NCBI GenBank assembly: GCA_009767595.1
Contig: VSDK01024297.1
Location: forward strand, 283,450-347,449
From: Symbiodinium kawagutii
Lineage: Eukaryota > Sar > Dinophyceae > Suessiales > Symbiodiniaceae
Length of the DNA stretch: 64,000 nucleotides
Direction: 5' to 3'
A program made the position numbers and the translations under genes. The notes under the pieces are model-generated. The model made no database searches. It had not been told where the DNA came from and saw nothing but the letters and a program-made list of their open reading frames with translations. Positions 21,386 to 33,152 of the stretch are shown here, piece by piece (within the stretch, counting starts at the first letter, position 1; the number at the start of each line of letters is the position of its first letter).

Positions 21386-24300
21386 ATGGCGCCAAAACAA
21401 GGGAATAGACCCATGCCATCAAAGAAATGGTCGTGCTCGGAGTTGGAATCATCCAACAAAGACATGCTTAAAGTGAAGCGAGAAGCAGAAGACAAAGAAG
21501 AATTAGAGCGAAAGATCAAGGACCCTTAAAGCAACATCATGAACATGTGGTTTAGTTTTCATGGATATAATGGAGAGATCTTGAAATCATCCTCCCTTGA
21601 AGGAATATGAAGAGGAGATCAGAGCTATGAAAGAACAAATGGAAGCCGGTCATGTTTCTTCAATGCAATTCATTCAACTCTAAGTGCCATAGCCACTAAA
21701 CATGTGCTTGAGTTCCTTGATGCGATATAGGTTGTTGGACATGTGCGGTTTGCCAACCAAGGAACCTGACACTATCCCAGCCTCTTAGCTGCTATTTTGA
21801 TTGAACTGTCACTCTTACTCTAACTCTCCGCTTTAAGATGAATGCTTCATGTCCATTCGAGTTGAGGCTACTGAAGCGGAAATTGAAGCATCCGTATCTC
21901 CACCAGCACAGCCACCCCCCAAGCCTTCCAAAGCCAGCAGGCCTCCCACGGCTTCAAAGGCAGCTCCGCCTGTCAAAGCCAGCTCCGTAGCCGGGAAGGT
22001 CAATGCTGCGCCCCAGAAGGATGGGAACGGCACTGTGTCAGATACCCCTGTGAAAGATGGGAAAAGGTGCCCAAAGGATCCCCAAGAACCAGAAGCAACA
22101 CCTGAAACCAGTGTTGCTGAATCCCCTGCTCAACCAGTCCCTCCCCAGCAAAAGCGCCAGCGTGGGAAACACCCTGATCCCGACCCGAACTATCAGATTG
22201 AAAGCTTGAAGGAGGCGCTAAGTTTCTGTTTTTGGAACCAAACATGTCCAAACTGTCTGATAACGTGGTATATCATGGTCTTGTACTTCAAAGTGTTGGC
22301 TGGTTTGTTTTGGCAAGTTATTTCCATCGATTATTCTTTTATTGTTTGTACATATCAGTTCAGTCCCATTGTTCAGGCAAACCGAAGAATGCAAGCTCAG
22401 CTTGAAGAAATGCAGAAGGAGAAGCAGAAGGATGATGAAAAGAGTAAGAGTAAGAGTAAGAAATCAAGCCCAGCAACTCCTACTCCCAAGCATGCAGCTC
22501 CGACGCCAGCCTCCTCAGCCACTTCCTCTGCCAAAGCCGCCACAGGTAAGCCTGCAGTTCCTCAGCAAGCTTCTGACTCTGATAGTGGTGATGGTGAGGA
22601 TCTCTCTCATGGGGCCAAGCTGGGAAGGTTGAGAAGATTGTGTGAACGTAAGATTTCGGGCAAACTTAATGTGCCAGAGGAAATCCATGCAAGATGGCAA
22701 GCAAAAGGACGTTCACGTGATGAGTTGCTAGAGGAGTTTGAAAACTGCAACTTCAACAAGGACAGCAGTTCTGATTTGCATTGTTGGTTTTCCAAGAAGG
22801 GATGATACCGGGGAACACAAAAATGGTTCACTATGATCCCAACCCCATGCAATTATATCTATCAAATGTTTTGGTGATCCCTGCAAACATTTTCTTCCAA
22901 TCGTTTGCCCCTGGATAGGAACTGTTCATCAAACAGGTGACCAAGGTTCATGAAGTGGTGGCCAAAACGAAAAAGACTAAATCGAAAGGATGGCACACAA
23001 AAGAGGGCATGGAGCGAAAGCTTCAGTGGTCAAAGTGGCTAGGTATGATATATGTTTTTAAGTTCTTGAATTATGCAATTCTACAACTTGTTTCATCACC
23101 ATACCCTGTAAAGATCATATATGGATGGTGCCATGGGCTCAAGGTCATACGTGAACTCCGTTATCAAGTACTGTGAGAAGCCTGGAAATGAACACCTGGT
23201 GAAGAAACTTGGCGGGTATGTCTTGGTTCAACATGTTCCTCTTGGCACATGACATGTTTGGATAGGTTTTTGTTGCCAAACATTGGAACTTAATGAGGGT
23301 ACCACACTCCATGTCTTCAATGCTCACTTGCCAACCAGCTTCCCAGTGATGCCTGTGTAGCAATTGCGTTTTAAATTTACCCTAAGGCGTGACAAATACA
23401 ACAAGAAACTGAAGAAGTACCTGGTAGAATGGGGTGACGATGAAGAGTCCATCGATGAGGATATCGAGATGCGTCGTGAAGAAGAACGTCAGGTTCAACC
23501 ATGCTGAATTAGCAACTATCATCAACAACCCTTTAGATGGAAACAGCATGAGATGACCCACATTGAGGATAATCTATTCGTTCCAAACCTCAACTCTCAC
23601 TTGCCCATGCTTTGACTCTCACACCCCGCAGTTGCAGGCTGGTGGCGAAGTGAACCTTGGCAAGCTTCAATCAAGGTCCAATCGCCTGGCCCAGCAGCCA
23701 GTGGATGCGGAGAGTGACTCCGAGGGTTCCAATTCCGGAAGAGGGGGTGGGAGATCTTCGCAAGCGAATGGTGGCCCGCAGGACTATCATCATACATGGA
23801 TCAAATTCAACAACCATTGTTAAACGCTGCTATGTTGGGTATAATGTATGTGTCCATCATTATTGATTTTTGTTTGCCTGCATGCAGGAGTACAAAAACA
23901 TGAAGAGACTTGGAGATTCTCTTTTGTCTCGATCTTCCAAAATCACTGACCTGATCTCGCAGTTGGAAACTGCTGTTTCAAACAAAGCCGATGACTCTCC
24001 CGACAAGAAGCGTGTTGACAAGCCTCTAGGATTAATATGTTTTTTAGTCCTGTGTGGATCTCTTGCTGGTGTTATGGTGTTGGTGCCGAATTAGCCAACA
24101 AAGGCTTACCATTTTTTCAGGGATTGCTACAACTAGACCATCTTCCTCACTCACCCTCATGATCAGCTGGGTGTTCCTTGATTCCCTGCCAGCATAATTC
24201 TGCCTGGCTTTGCTTCTGACCCTCCCACTGCCCAGCCTTGCCAAGGTCGATCAAGCAGCTGGAGTCGGCAATTGAGATCCTGGAGCAGCAGTTTGAAAAC

Positions 24301-24597
24301 GTCGAGGCCAAGAAGGCAGAGGTATGCGAGCTTTTGGCCGAAAGTCTCGAAGAGACAGAAAAGAGGCGGTTTGGATCTTACATGCCATCAAGTTAAACTA
24401 CATCAGAACCATAGCCTTTTCCTTGGAATGTCGAAGGAATAATATGCCCCTTAGGTTGCTGGCATTGGTGGACACGCAAATCAAAGAGACAACTGTGAGG
24501 TGGCCGGTCAGCAATGTGAATCAAATATGATTTCAACATTTGCTGAAACACATGCATTGGAAGAGTGCGCATACGGAACTTACAACATCCTATATAG
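21386..24597 (+). CDS. Gene B: multi-exon, Pro/Ala/Ser- and Lys-rich coiled-coil protein, dinoflagellate-type family
   Basis: Probable start ATG at 21386 (GGGATGGCGCC context): MAPKQGNRPMPSKK. Exons: 21386-21520, 21603-21648, 21838-22221, 22377-22760, 22919-23042, 23144-23215, 23387-23492, 23632-23781, 23888-24029, 24246-24321, 24455-24597; at least 590 aa. Features in order: coiled coil, Pro/Ala-rich linker, Lys/Glu helix with a (KS)4 run, then RLRRLCERKISGKLNVP, a domain including KGWHTKEGMERKLQWSKW and VNSVIKYCEKPGNEHLVKK, an acidic region and a final coiled coil (QLESAIEILEQQFENVE). From memory the RLRRLCERK..GK..VP block recurs widely in Symbiodinium predicted proteins; function unknown. 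Introns at 21521, 22761 and 23782 begin GA and fit in phase. The 3' end is unclear: exon 24455-24597 ends at a GT donor. An open frame at 21268-21385 (RLRPFVLKLVNISIFG) may be an upstream exon. Confidence 0.6.
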
Positions 24598-25222
24598 GTA
24601 AACAACTCTGTTTATTTTTGCACACATTAAGATTTGAAACTTTGATGCAGTATGATATGATACATCATCAATTTACGGTATCTTCCTCTCAATGACCGAG
24701 GTGCACCAAGGTGACTACGGCTGAGCAAACAGGAAAGACACTGTCATGCAATCAGAGGTTTGAGGTAGAAAAAGGTGATTGAAGATCGTCACATGTATCC
24801 CGGTAAGCATGCATTCTTATTTTCTCATTGGGATTGTCATTGCAATCGCCGCTACCATAAGGAATCTCTTGAAGTCCATGCAGAAGAAGGAATGATATGT
24901 TGATCCAATGTTGATCCACACTTGGGCCCATAGCTGCATGATTGCAGCAGTAGGATTTTGGTCAGTCTTCGCGCAGCATGAAATTGTTGCGCTTTGAGTT
25001 CCATCAAAACTTTGGAAGTCATGATGTACTATATCATGACAATCGCAATCCGGGATGAACCTGGCATTGAGCTGTGCTCTGGGGGGTGCTGAAAAGATTG
25101 TGCACCTTTGTGTGTGCTGTTGGTGCTTAGATGGTGCGTTATCCTCGAAACTGTTTGCCTACCCCACCCCGCCCCACCAGCAACTTGGCCGGTGGGGTAA
25201 CATGATGGGTCTGAAAGCGGTT

Positions 25223-25400
25223 TGATTGCCAGGTATGCGTGAGCCAGAGCCACTTCTCCGACACTATGCCCGCCTCATTGCCAACGGTGTTGGGGCACTC
25301 AGTTCCTCGCCGGTGCGTTGGCATCTACATGGGCACAGCATGGCGCAAACAATGAACCATGCAGCTGCTTGCAGGAGGCTAGAAAAGAATGACAAGCCAT
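25223..25400 (+). CDS. Possible exon between genes B and C
   Basis: After TTGCCAG the frame reads MREPEPLLRHYARLIANGVG then SSSPVRWHLHGHSM and stays open to 25495. Codon composition is good, but a second frame after the same acceptor is also open. It might be a late exon of gene B. Confidence 0.3.
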
Positions 25401-25585
25401 TCATCTTGAGATCAGCTTTAGCATTTAGAAAAGTTAATATGGAACAATTGCTGATGACATACCTGCTACAACGCATGGATATATGTAAAATTAAATGATC
25501 TATGATGTTTAAAAAAATCATTCCAATCAAAGTCAAAGATTTCATTCAAATCTCCAGATTTACAACCTCCACTCCAAAATGAGCC

Positions 25586-28500
25586 ATGGGCAGTGATGGT
25601 GATGACGATGATGAAGATCTATTGCTTGCGCTGCTGACCTATGACTGCCCTCTTACTGGAGGAAAGAGAACAGCAGGTTGTCATCCATTGCCATCGACGG
25701 AAGCTAAAAGGCAACCTGTTTGCAAGTTGGTTCACTGATGCAACACTAGTTCTGATCCACTAACATCATTGTTCTTACAGAATTTTGTGTTTGCTTTCAA
25801 ACTGGTTCCTTTGCCGACTTAGACTTGCAATAACTATAGTTGCTCCAGGGCAGTGATTGAAACATCCAAGGCCTTTCCTCAGACTGAATGGTCTGGAGGA
25901 GACAGATTCCCAAGGCAACGACATACCAACAGAGTCTCCTCAAAGGGTCCATGACAGCTCTCCGGGCTCTTTGGCCATCACGCCGCCAACAGAACGTGTG
26001 GTGAAAGAACATGGTCTGCAATTTATTATCTACTTGTTTTTCTCCTTGTGATGCTGTCTTTAATGTCTTACTATGTTCTGCTTGCTGTTCCTTTATCACC
26101 ATGAGTGTTGGTACACCTTCTCCTCATCTGAATCTAAGGAACTGTCATTGCCTGATGCTGATTTCCTTGCTAGGGTAGGTGACAGCTTTGTTGCTGATGG
26201 GTTCGACTGGAAACAGCTCAAGTGCCAGCAACTGCATTTCCGCTTCCAGTCCTCCAAGAAACCAATCCTATGTGGGAAATTATTGGCCCACTGCAAAGAA
26301 CAGGTTACTTCTCTTAGAGAGCAAATTGGGGTACGGCTTTGTGTTTTCAAAATTGGGATTACTAGCAATCCTCCACAAAGATTTGCCTCTTATGTTCAGA
26401 AAAACTATTGTTGTATGTGGGTCATAGCTCAAACAGAAAGTGTGGATAAAATCCACATGTTAGAAGCAGCTGTCATTTCTGAATTTCAAAAGCATGTTGG
26501 GTGCCGAAATGAGCCCAACGCGGGTGGAGAAGGTGCGCTCAACCGGGCAAACCGACCACCTCCGCCGTATTATCTTTATGTCACTGCGGCTAGAGCCGAC
26601 AAAGTCCCTTGGGTGGGGTAAACCCATGTGGAGTCTTTTGCGGGGAAAAAAATGCTAAGCTTTGGAAGTTTTTTTTGCATCGGTTTTTGCACCGTTCATA
26701 TTTAGATCAAATAACATCATCAACATTAATGCATCATCAGGTGATCAAAGGAATGCACACAATCAAAAGACCTGAAGGATTTTCCCAAAAACATGTGATG
26801 AAAAGGCAGTCGCAAAGCACCAATGGACTATCATTTTTCCTCCCTGTTGATGGTGTTGTTCCGCCCAGGCCCCTTGCTCCCACGTTGTGGCACTGGCCCG
26901 GGAGCACGTTCGAAGCAGCAATGGAACAGCAAGCAAAGCACTTGTTGACTTTGGAGCGATTGATCAGAGTCATGCTGAAGCTGGTTGCCATGCATTTTTC
27001 CACAAGTATGGCTTAGCTTCCCCGGTGCATCTATCATCCATAGATTTGGGCCCTGGGAAGTTGAAAGCATTTCCTTTCATTCGCTTTTCAAGTTGGGTCA
27101 GATTGCTTCTGCAAACTGAGCGGTTTTGTCGACAGCTGGCTGGGGTGCGTGGTTTTCCAGAGCTTAGAGAGCTGCTTGGGGAGTTCTGGGCAAGATACCG
27201 CATACTTTATCCACAGCACCAAGTGTTTGCGTTGAACATCGACTTGACTCTTACAGTGCCGGTGTATTCACACACAGACGAAGGTAGAAGCTTCAAGCAC
27301 CAACCCATATGGGTGCTTTCAACACATGGGGCCCTTGGCCGCGGAACCAAAGACTACATCGATTCACAGAGACATTTGCTTCCCATCAAACAACGACCGA
27401 TGGGTTTGAACTATACGGGATCAACATGGTCAACCCATTTCATGTCAGCAGCAATTTTGCGCGCAACTATGGTTGAGAATGAGGGTGCCATGGACAAGAT
27501 TTTCACAGACTATGCGAGTGACATGTCCACTTTGATCCATGAGGGGATACTGACTCCTGACAAAAAGCACCGTGTAAGAATTCTCCATTTGGGAAACAAA
27601 GGTGACTCAGCATCAATGACCCATCAAGTTTTCTTTGTTTTCTCGGTGTGTTCAGCATCGTTTGTTTTCTTGATCTTGTTTTCTGATGTTGAATGAAGTT
27701 GGGGGGTTACTACCATTCACTTTGTTGGGGCATCCTTTCATCACACCTAGGCGACCTACCTGCACTATCGAAGGCGGCCAACATGAAACGCTCGCATGCC
27801 AATGTTCCCCGAGCAGAGAAATCAAAGAAAGCTTGTCAGGGTATTTGCTGGATGTGTGACGCAGGACTTGAATCCACAACCCCTGGGGGTGAATCTCATC
27901 CCTTTGAGGATACTTCCTTGGGTGCTTCTTGGACAACCACCGTGGGGCGAACACTCCCATGGGATTCAGAACCCGTTTTGCTGTTGGGGCTACCTACTGA
28001 TCCTGTGAAGCCAAATTTCTTCGTGACGGACTTCTGGCACAATTGGCACTTAGGACTCTCCAAGCATTTTATTGCTTCAAGTCTAGTAAGTGCAATTGAG
28101 AGATTGCAGTGCTTTCCAATGGCATCAGTGGACGGGCGCTTCGAATGGTTTACCAGGGATTTTGCAGCTTTCTGTGCTTCAAACAAACTCCAATCCTATT
28201 TGAAAGCAATTTCCAGGGAAACGATGTCATTTCCGCAGTCAAAGTCATTGCCAGTGGGCTGTTGGAGCAAAGGATCAGTGGCAACCAATCTTATGCGCTA
28301 CCTACAGTATTTCTGTGAACGGTTTGTCGACGGCAAAACAGCTGATCAAGTGATGTTGGCAATTGCCTTTGGGATCAAAATTTGTCAATGTTTTTTTTCT
28401 GTTGTATTTAGCAACTTCAACTACTTTCTTCTTACTTGTGTTATTCATGACCCTGGGGTACACACATAACACCTTTACAATTTGGGGTGTCCTGAGGTAA

Positions 28501-29002
28501 GTTGGAAAGGTTGTTTAATAGCGGACATGTACCATTTCATGTTTAAGTTGTGCTGCCTGGCATTGCCGAGGCAAGCGCAACACGGGCAATGAACTTGGCT
28601 TTGACGTTCATGTATTCAAGCGGCTTTTTCATTGAACGTGAACAGGGCATTCAGTTGTCAAAGTTGATTTTGAGCAGCCTGCAGAACTACACCAAGTGTG
28701 CTCGTTTGACCTGGGAGCAAGGATACCACCGATTTGGGCTCATGCCCAAACTACATTATCTACATCACAGTGCTTACAAACTCCAGGTTGAGGCTTCCCA
28801 ACCCAATTCTCATTGGGTACTTAACCCCATGGGGGCAAGTAACCAAGTTGAAGAAGACTTCATAGGTCGCCCTTCAAGGTTGAGCAGGCGTATCAACATA
28901 CGCCAGCTCCATTTGCGGGTTGTCCAGCGTTCATTGATTTGCTACCAGCAAGGACTGGAGCTTTCAGATCAAGATGACCGGGGTTTGGCACCTGTTCAAT
29001 AG
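25586..29002 (+). CDS. Gene C: GIY-YIG-like N-terminal part plus Tnp2/Plavaka-like C-terminal part
   Basis: Start ATG at 25586 in GAGCCATGG, stop TAG at 29000-29002. Exons: 25586-25676, 25883-26000, 26139-26617, 26869-27601, 27751-28371, 28548-29002, about 830 aa. The third exon has VFKIGITSNPPQRF about 15 residues before a WVIAQ strand and then a helix with Glu (MLEAAVISEF), as in GIY-YIG/T5orf172-type nucleases. The fifth has FFVTDFWHNWHLGLSKHF, i.e. D-x2-H-x3-LG-x2-K, which resembles the PF02992 (Tnp2/Plavaka) transposase motif; the last has LMPKLHYLHH and EEDFIGRPSRLSRR. From memory the C-terminal part belongs to a very large Symbiodinium family. The 27602-27750 intron joins in phase (GT-AG). 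The first two joins show an extra-base ambiguity, and an exon could be missing between 26617 and 26869. Confidence 0.65.
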
Positions 29003-29732
29003 TTGAAGTTAGAAAAATGAGGTCCAATGTTGATACCATATAACGCATTTTTCTGGCCACATTTGTGTGGATTGAAGGGGTGCCGGCACCAGGCTGACCG
29101 ATGTGTCTGGGGGGGTGCCAAATGGCAGAGTGGCAGGGTGGGACCAGCAGGGTTTGATGGGGGTTGATTGGTCTTTGTTGATGAGTATTGTGTTGAGCTA
29201 TTGGTTCTCTCTATGGTTTGCTTGTTTCTTGTGCGATGGTTCCTTGTGGGTTGCCTTGGATATTTATGTTTTTGTACTGGTTGCATTGTTTCAAACAAGT
29301 TGGCTAAGCGGTTGGGGACAAGTTAAGAGGTAGCGTCATCATCAGCAGCAAGAATCATCACGATCATCTTGAATTCCCAAATTTCCCAAAATCACAAAGA
29401 CCCGTGTTTTTCAGAAAGGGCCGTGTATTTTATGATAGGCACGTGCTTTATAAAAAATATGGGCAGGACCTAAATCGGAAGGTCAAGTGAGCCCAAGGTA
29501 TATATATAAGGGAACCCATATATATATATATATATATAGAATAGCTGTTTCCAAACAATATATAGAATAAATAACGGAAAGAACCATCAATATGATTATC
29601 TTTTTATTAAGAATGGGTATGAAACCTAAATTTTACTTTGTTAGGTGGGTATGAAACCTAACAGCTGATGGTTACTAATCTATACGAAGATCTTAGCACC
29701 GAAGCACCATGCCCTGGGCGCCACAGCGCTAG
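29003..29732. other. 3' flank of gene C and intron-like sequence
   Basis: G/T-rich text just past the stop has a hydrophobic ORF (29103-29333) without support. At 29395-29440 AAAGACCCGTGTTTTTCAGA repeats the sequence at 12784. A TA dinucleotide run sits at 29518-29538. Confidence 0.45.
29395..29441 (+). repeat. Direct repeat, right copy
   Basis: AAAGACCCGTGTTTTTCAGA followed by AAGGGCCGTGTATTTTATGA. Partner of 12784-12830. The GTAC-rich patch at 21031 shares the ACCGTGTTTT word. Confidence 0.5.
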
Positions 29733-29811
29733 GCCTGTGATTTGTGCCCCGGCGGTCGCAGCACGGTGGGCAACGCCACGGCCTCTGCGTTGGATTGCAA
29801 CTGCCTCCCAG
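29733..29811 (+). CDS. Cysteine-rich repeat exon (GCC2_GCC3-like)
   Basis: After an AGCGCTAG acceptor the frame reads ACDLCPGGRSTVGNATASAL then DCNCLPG: C-x2-CPxG-x-STxGNAT-x5-C-x-CLPG, a textbook ephrin-receptor-like/EGF-like repeat of extracellular proteins. It ends in phase 1 at a GC (29812) or GT (29815) donor. Same style as the exons at 10880 and 12130, 16.6 kb upstream. Confidence 0.7.
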
Positions 29812-30478
29812 GCGGTGGATGGGTGGCCGGGGGTGGCAGTTGCTTAACCACGAGGTGGGGCCCCCTACTTGGAAGCCATTTTATCATGGTTAAATGCTTT
29901 TAATTGCCCTGCCATGTGGTTAAGATGCCCAGTTATAAGTTGGTCAAGAATTGCTGTTTGACTATGGTTGTATCTATCAATTGAGTAGTAGTTACTACAG
30001 ATACATAAATTAATTTAGCGAACGATTGGAGGCCCCACTAGCGAAGGATTGGGGGTCCCACCTTGTATGGATGATGGTGATATGATGGCTCATGGATGGT
30101 GATGGTTTAGGCTGAATGGTGATTTCTCATGATGGTTGATGGTGGTGATGCTGGTTTCATGAAGGCTATGAGGTGTGGTAGATTTAGTGATAATTCATGA
30201 TTGGGGGCTTATGATTGTGATAAATATGGTTATATATATATATATACTGATGGATGGATGTATGGTTAGGGGGTTCAGGTCGGATTAATGATGGCTGGTG
30301 AAGCCTGAGGAATGGTGATGGCGAATGGATGGCTGAATGTTGGTGACTCAGGATTTATGACAGCTGGTTGATGCAGAAAAATCATGCTTCATGATGACTG
30401 GTGACTCATTGCAGATTGTCAATGATGATTCATGGTGGTTGATGATGCGGTCAAAAAGATGTTTAATCATGGAGACAC

Positions 30479-30586
30479 TTTGGTAAACTAACCTTGAAGT
30501 AAATCCGCCATCTTCAATGGTTTTGCCAACAACAAATGTTAATCGGCCATGGAAAACAATGTAGCTTCCAGGTTAGTTTACCAGAG
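30479..30586. mobile_element. Family-D inverted-repeat element
   Basis: 108 bp with ends TTTGGTAAACTAACCTTGAA and GCTTCCAGGTTAGTTTACCA, an inverted repeat of about 22 bp. Single similar ends occur near 7835, 10607, 35443 and 42370, suggesting decayed relatives. Confidence 0.65.
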
Positions 30587-31695
30587 GGTATTCTTGGCTA
30601 TTAATGGGTATGATCATGGTCAAGAGAGAAGAGGTGATTCCTTCGGACCCCATGGTTGCTGAGAGGTAACTGTGCGATCGATGGCCAACTGATGCTTCTT
30701 GCTGGCTCCTTGATGCTTTAGTTTGGTACATTATGATTTGCAATTGCTCATGGTGGTTGGTGACGGTAGACAATATCGAACAGTTGCTGATAAGGATTGT
30801 GAAAAGTTGGTGGTCATTGATGGTTGATCGCATTGGCCGAATGCTGCTGGTCGTTTTTTGGTTTGTAGCTATCAAGGTAATGCTCAAGAGCAGTTGAACC
30901 ATTGTTATTTGATTTGAGGAAAAAGAGTGGTGAATGGTTTTGAATTACCGATGTTAGTTGATGGCCGATGAGTGTTACATTACAACAATCATAAAACGGT
31001 TGGTCATAACATTGAGCATTATTAATCACCAGCAAGAGCACTTGCAGCCATGGTTTACCATGCTCAACAACTTTGTAGTGTCCACAAGTGTCCATTACCC
31101 TATTTGTATCCTTGCAACTACCACTATCAAGCAGTCATCAAACGTATGAAACAACAATAGTGTTGTTGGTCATTGTGTCAAAGTTCAAAATTGTTGTTAT
31201 TAATTATCCCACATTAGTAAGGAACACTGCTTGCTGATTATTCATCAAAATCATATTGCCCTTATCATCCAGCTGACGCTTATATCCAACCTTATAAGTA
31301 CTATCACATACCCATCATAAGAATTTACTTTTAAGATGGCCATCATTAACATCTATGTGATAGAATAACATATACGTACCATATTGTATTATTATCGTGG
31401 GTTATTATTCTTGGTTAAAATTGTTGGTTATTATTGTTGGTGATTCTTGTTAGTTGGTTATTATCGTTGCTTACTATATAGTTGGTTATTAATAACATCA
31501 TGAACCAACAATGAACCATAAACGGTCCAACAATATGTATTACTATTGTATTACTATTGTTGCTTATCATTGCTGGTTACTAATAACATATAGGTACCAA
31601 CCTTGCATTAGAACACATCATAATTAGATATAATTAGCTAACCTATACTAGATAATTAACTCATAAGTAGATAATACAACGTAGTTCAACCATAT

Positions 31696-31765
31696 GGTGG
31701 TTTCTCAAAATAGGGGTACCCCCAAATCATCTAGTACTAATAGGGGTATCCCCTAATCTTGTTGG
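31696..31765. mobile_element. Family-A element, partial
   Basis: Starts GGTGGTTTCTCAAAATAGGG after ATAT and breaks off near 31765 with a second AGGGGTATCCCC piece. The right end is missing. Confidence 0.6.
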
Positions 31766-31851
31766 TTATGACCCCTTACTACCAACCATTAACCACATAT
31801 GTTGCCCTTCCCTTGGCGTCCCGTCCCTCACCACATCCAACCGGCGCCCAG

Positions 31852-31983
31852 GGCGTTTCGTGCCGCTGCAGCAACGCACCACGGAGCTGGGGATCGTCGC
31901 ACAGATCCGCCGGGGCGAAGCCAATCATTCGCAGCAGCACCGGTGCCACGGCGGCGGTTGGTTCGGCACACGTTGTGAAACCA
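31852..31983 (+). CDS. Possible cysteine-rich exon, frame uncertain
   Basis: A GC-rich block behind CGGCGCCCAG. In the phase left by the exon ending at 29811 it reads RFVPLQQRTTELGIVAQIRR and ends HRCHGGGWFGTRCE, an EGF-like closing pattern, with a GT donor at 31984. All three + frames and one - frame (AEPTAAVAPVLLRMIGFAPA) are open, so this is tentative. Confidence 0.4.
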
Positions 31984-33078
31984 GTGGCTGGTGGTTAGCT
32001 ATGGTAAATATGATGGTTAATGGTGGTTTATGATAGGGGATTAATAGTGGTGAAATCATGAGATTTTAACTATGGTTAATAATAGGGGAAACCATGGTAT
32101 GATGTGGTGGATAACTGTGGTAAGTAATGGTTAACAATAGGGGATTAGACTGGGATTATAGGGGATAACCATGGAAAATAGTGGTTAATGGTGGTTTAGC
32201 TATGATTAGTAATGATAGATAGTGGTTCATGATAGGAGATTATAATGATAATGGTTAATTATAGGGGATTAGAACGGTATATGATAGTTAAACCATGGGA
32301 TTTTCGATGGTTAACTATGGTTGATAGTGGTGAAAGGCAGGGGATTATATAACAGCAGGGAAGTCATATGGTTCCAATGGATTTATGGAGAAAACATTTA
32401 TTTTTCATAGATTTCTAGGGTTAACCATGTTTAATAGTGGTTTTATAAGGGACTATAATGATTTGTCATAAGGGATGATCACCAACAATCATGGTTAAAC
32501 AACGAGTATTTGGTGTGTTTCTGAAAATAGGGGACTCCAAGAAATGGCTGGTCTATTACTATATATGGTTAATAAAGGATGATTTGCGGGGTGCCCGATT
32601 TTGAAAAACACCCATGTTTGTTGAATTGGTTGCATCTATGAATTATGGATAGTTATGGTTATATATAAACAATTATTGCTGAACTGGTTTTGCTAAACAG
32701 TATTGCTTTGCAACTACGAGTTGTGATTAATTAGCAACCATGAGTTATGGTTAATTATGTATTGTCCATTGCTAGCAATCATGAAAGAAATGCTGAACCA
32801 ACCAATTTTGAAACATGTTCAATCATGCCAAACCTGTTTTGACCGTTCTCCACGGCTGACTTACATCATTTATCCAGCCAAGCAGTCGTAATTTGTAGTT
32901 GGTATGATATACTCTAGATTGTTGTTTAGCAATGCTCAGTAGCCATCACTGAACCATCATTTAACCATCATTCAAGCCACCACTCAACCTTCATTCAAGC
33001 CATCACTCAACCCATCATTTAAGCCATCATTCAACCATCATTGAACCGACCAAGCTAACCATCCATCGTGTCTCCCAG
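31984..33078. other. Intron with ATGGTTAATA repeats
   Basis: Degenerate repeats of ATAGGGGATTA and ATGGTTAATAGTGG fill 31990-32480. A family-A element follows at 32512, and CATCATTCAACCATCATT repeats occur at 32945-33055. No coding signal. Confidence 0.6.
32512..32613. mobile_element. Family-A element
   Basis: 102 bp, GGTGTGTTTCTGAAAATAGG to GATTTTGAAAAACACCC, with GGCTGGTCTATTACTATATA inside. Flanks are ATTT and ATGT (3 of 4). Confidence 0.75.
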
Positions 33079-33152
33079 GCTCTCGCAATGCATCTCTTGC
33101 CCCACGGGTGCCACCTGCAGTGGCGGATTGGCTCCACCAGTGTCGGAGCCAG
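33079..33152 (+). CDS. Cysteine-rich exon (C-x2-CPxGAxCxGG)
   Basis: From GTCTCCCAG to GAGCCAG/GTGCAG. It reads LSQCISCPTGATCSGGLAPP then VSEPG, the C-x2-CPxGAxCxGG pattern common at the end of ephrin-receptor-like repeat tracts. It joins in phase to 34024-34152: the split Gly codon gives EPGWWLMDNEVPVRC. Confidence 0.75.

Larger units (their letters stand above)
29812..31851. other. Long intron with repeats
   Basis: AT-rich; contains TGATGGTTGATGGTGGTGAT-type text (30060-30440), a TA run at 30231-30246, the family-D element (30479) and a partial family-A element (31696). ORFs at 30573-31095 (-) are shadows of low-complexity sequence. Confidence 0.5.

Noticed and set aside
29103..29333. 76-aa hydrophobic ORF after gene C
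   Set aside because: G/T-rich sequence makes hydrophobic frames by chance; no splice sites, just 3' of a stop codon.
29690..29880. GC-rich block resembling a structural RNA
   Set aside because: It is better explained by the cysteine-rich exon 29733-29811 and its flank.
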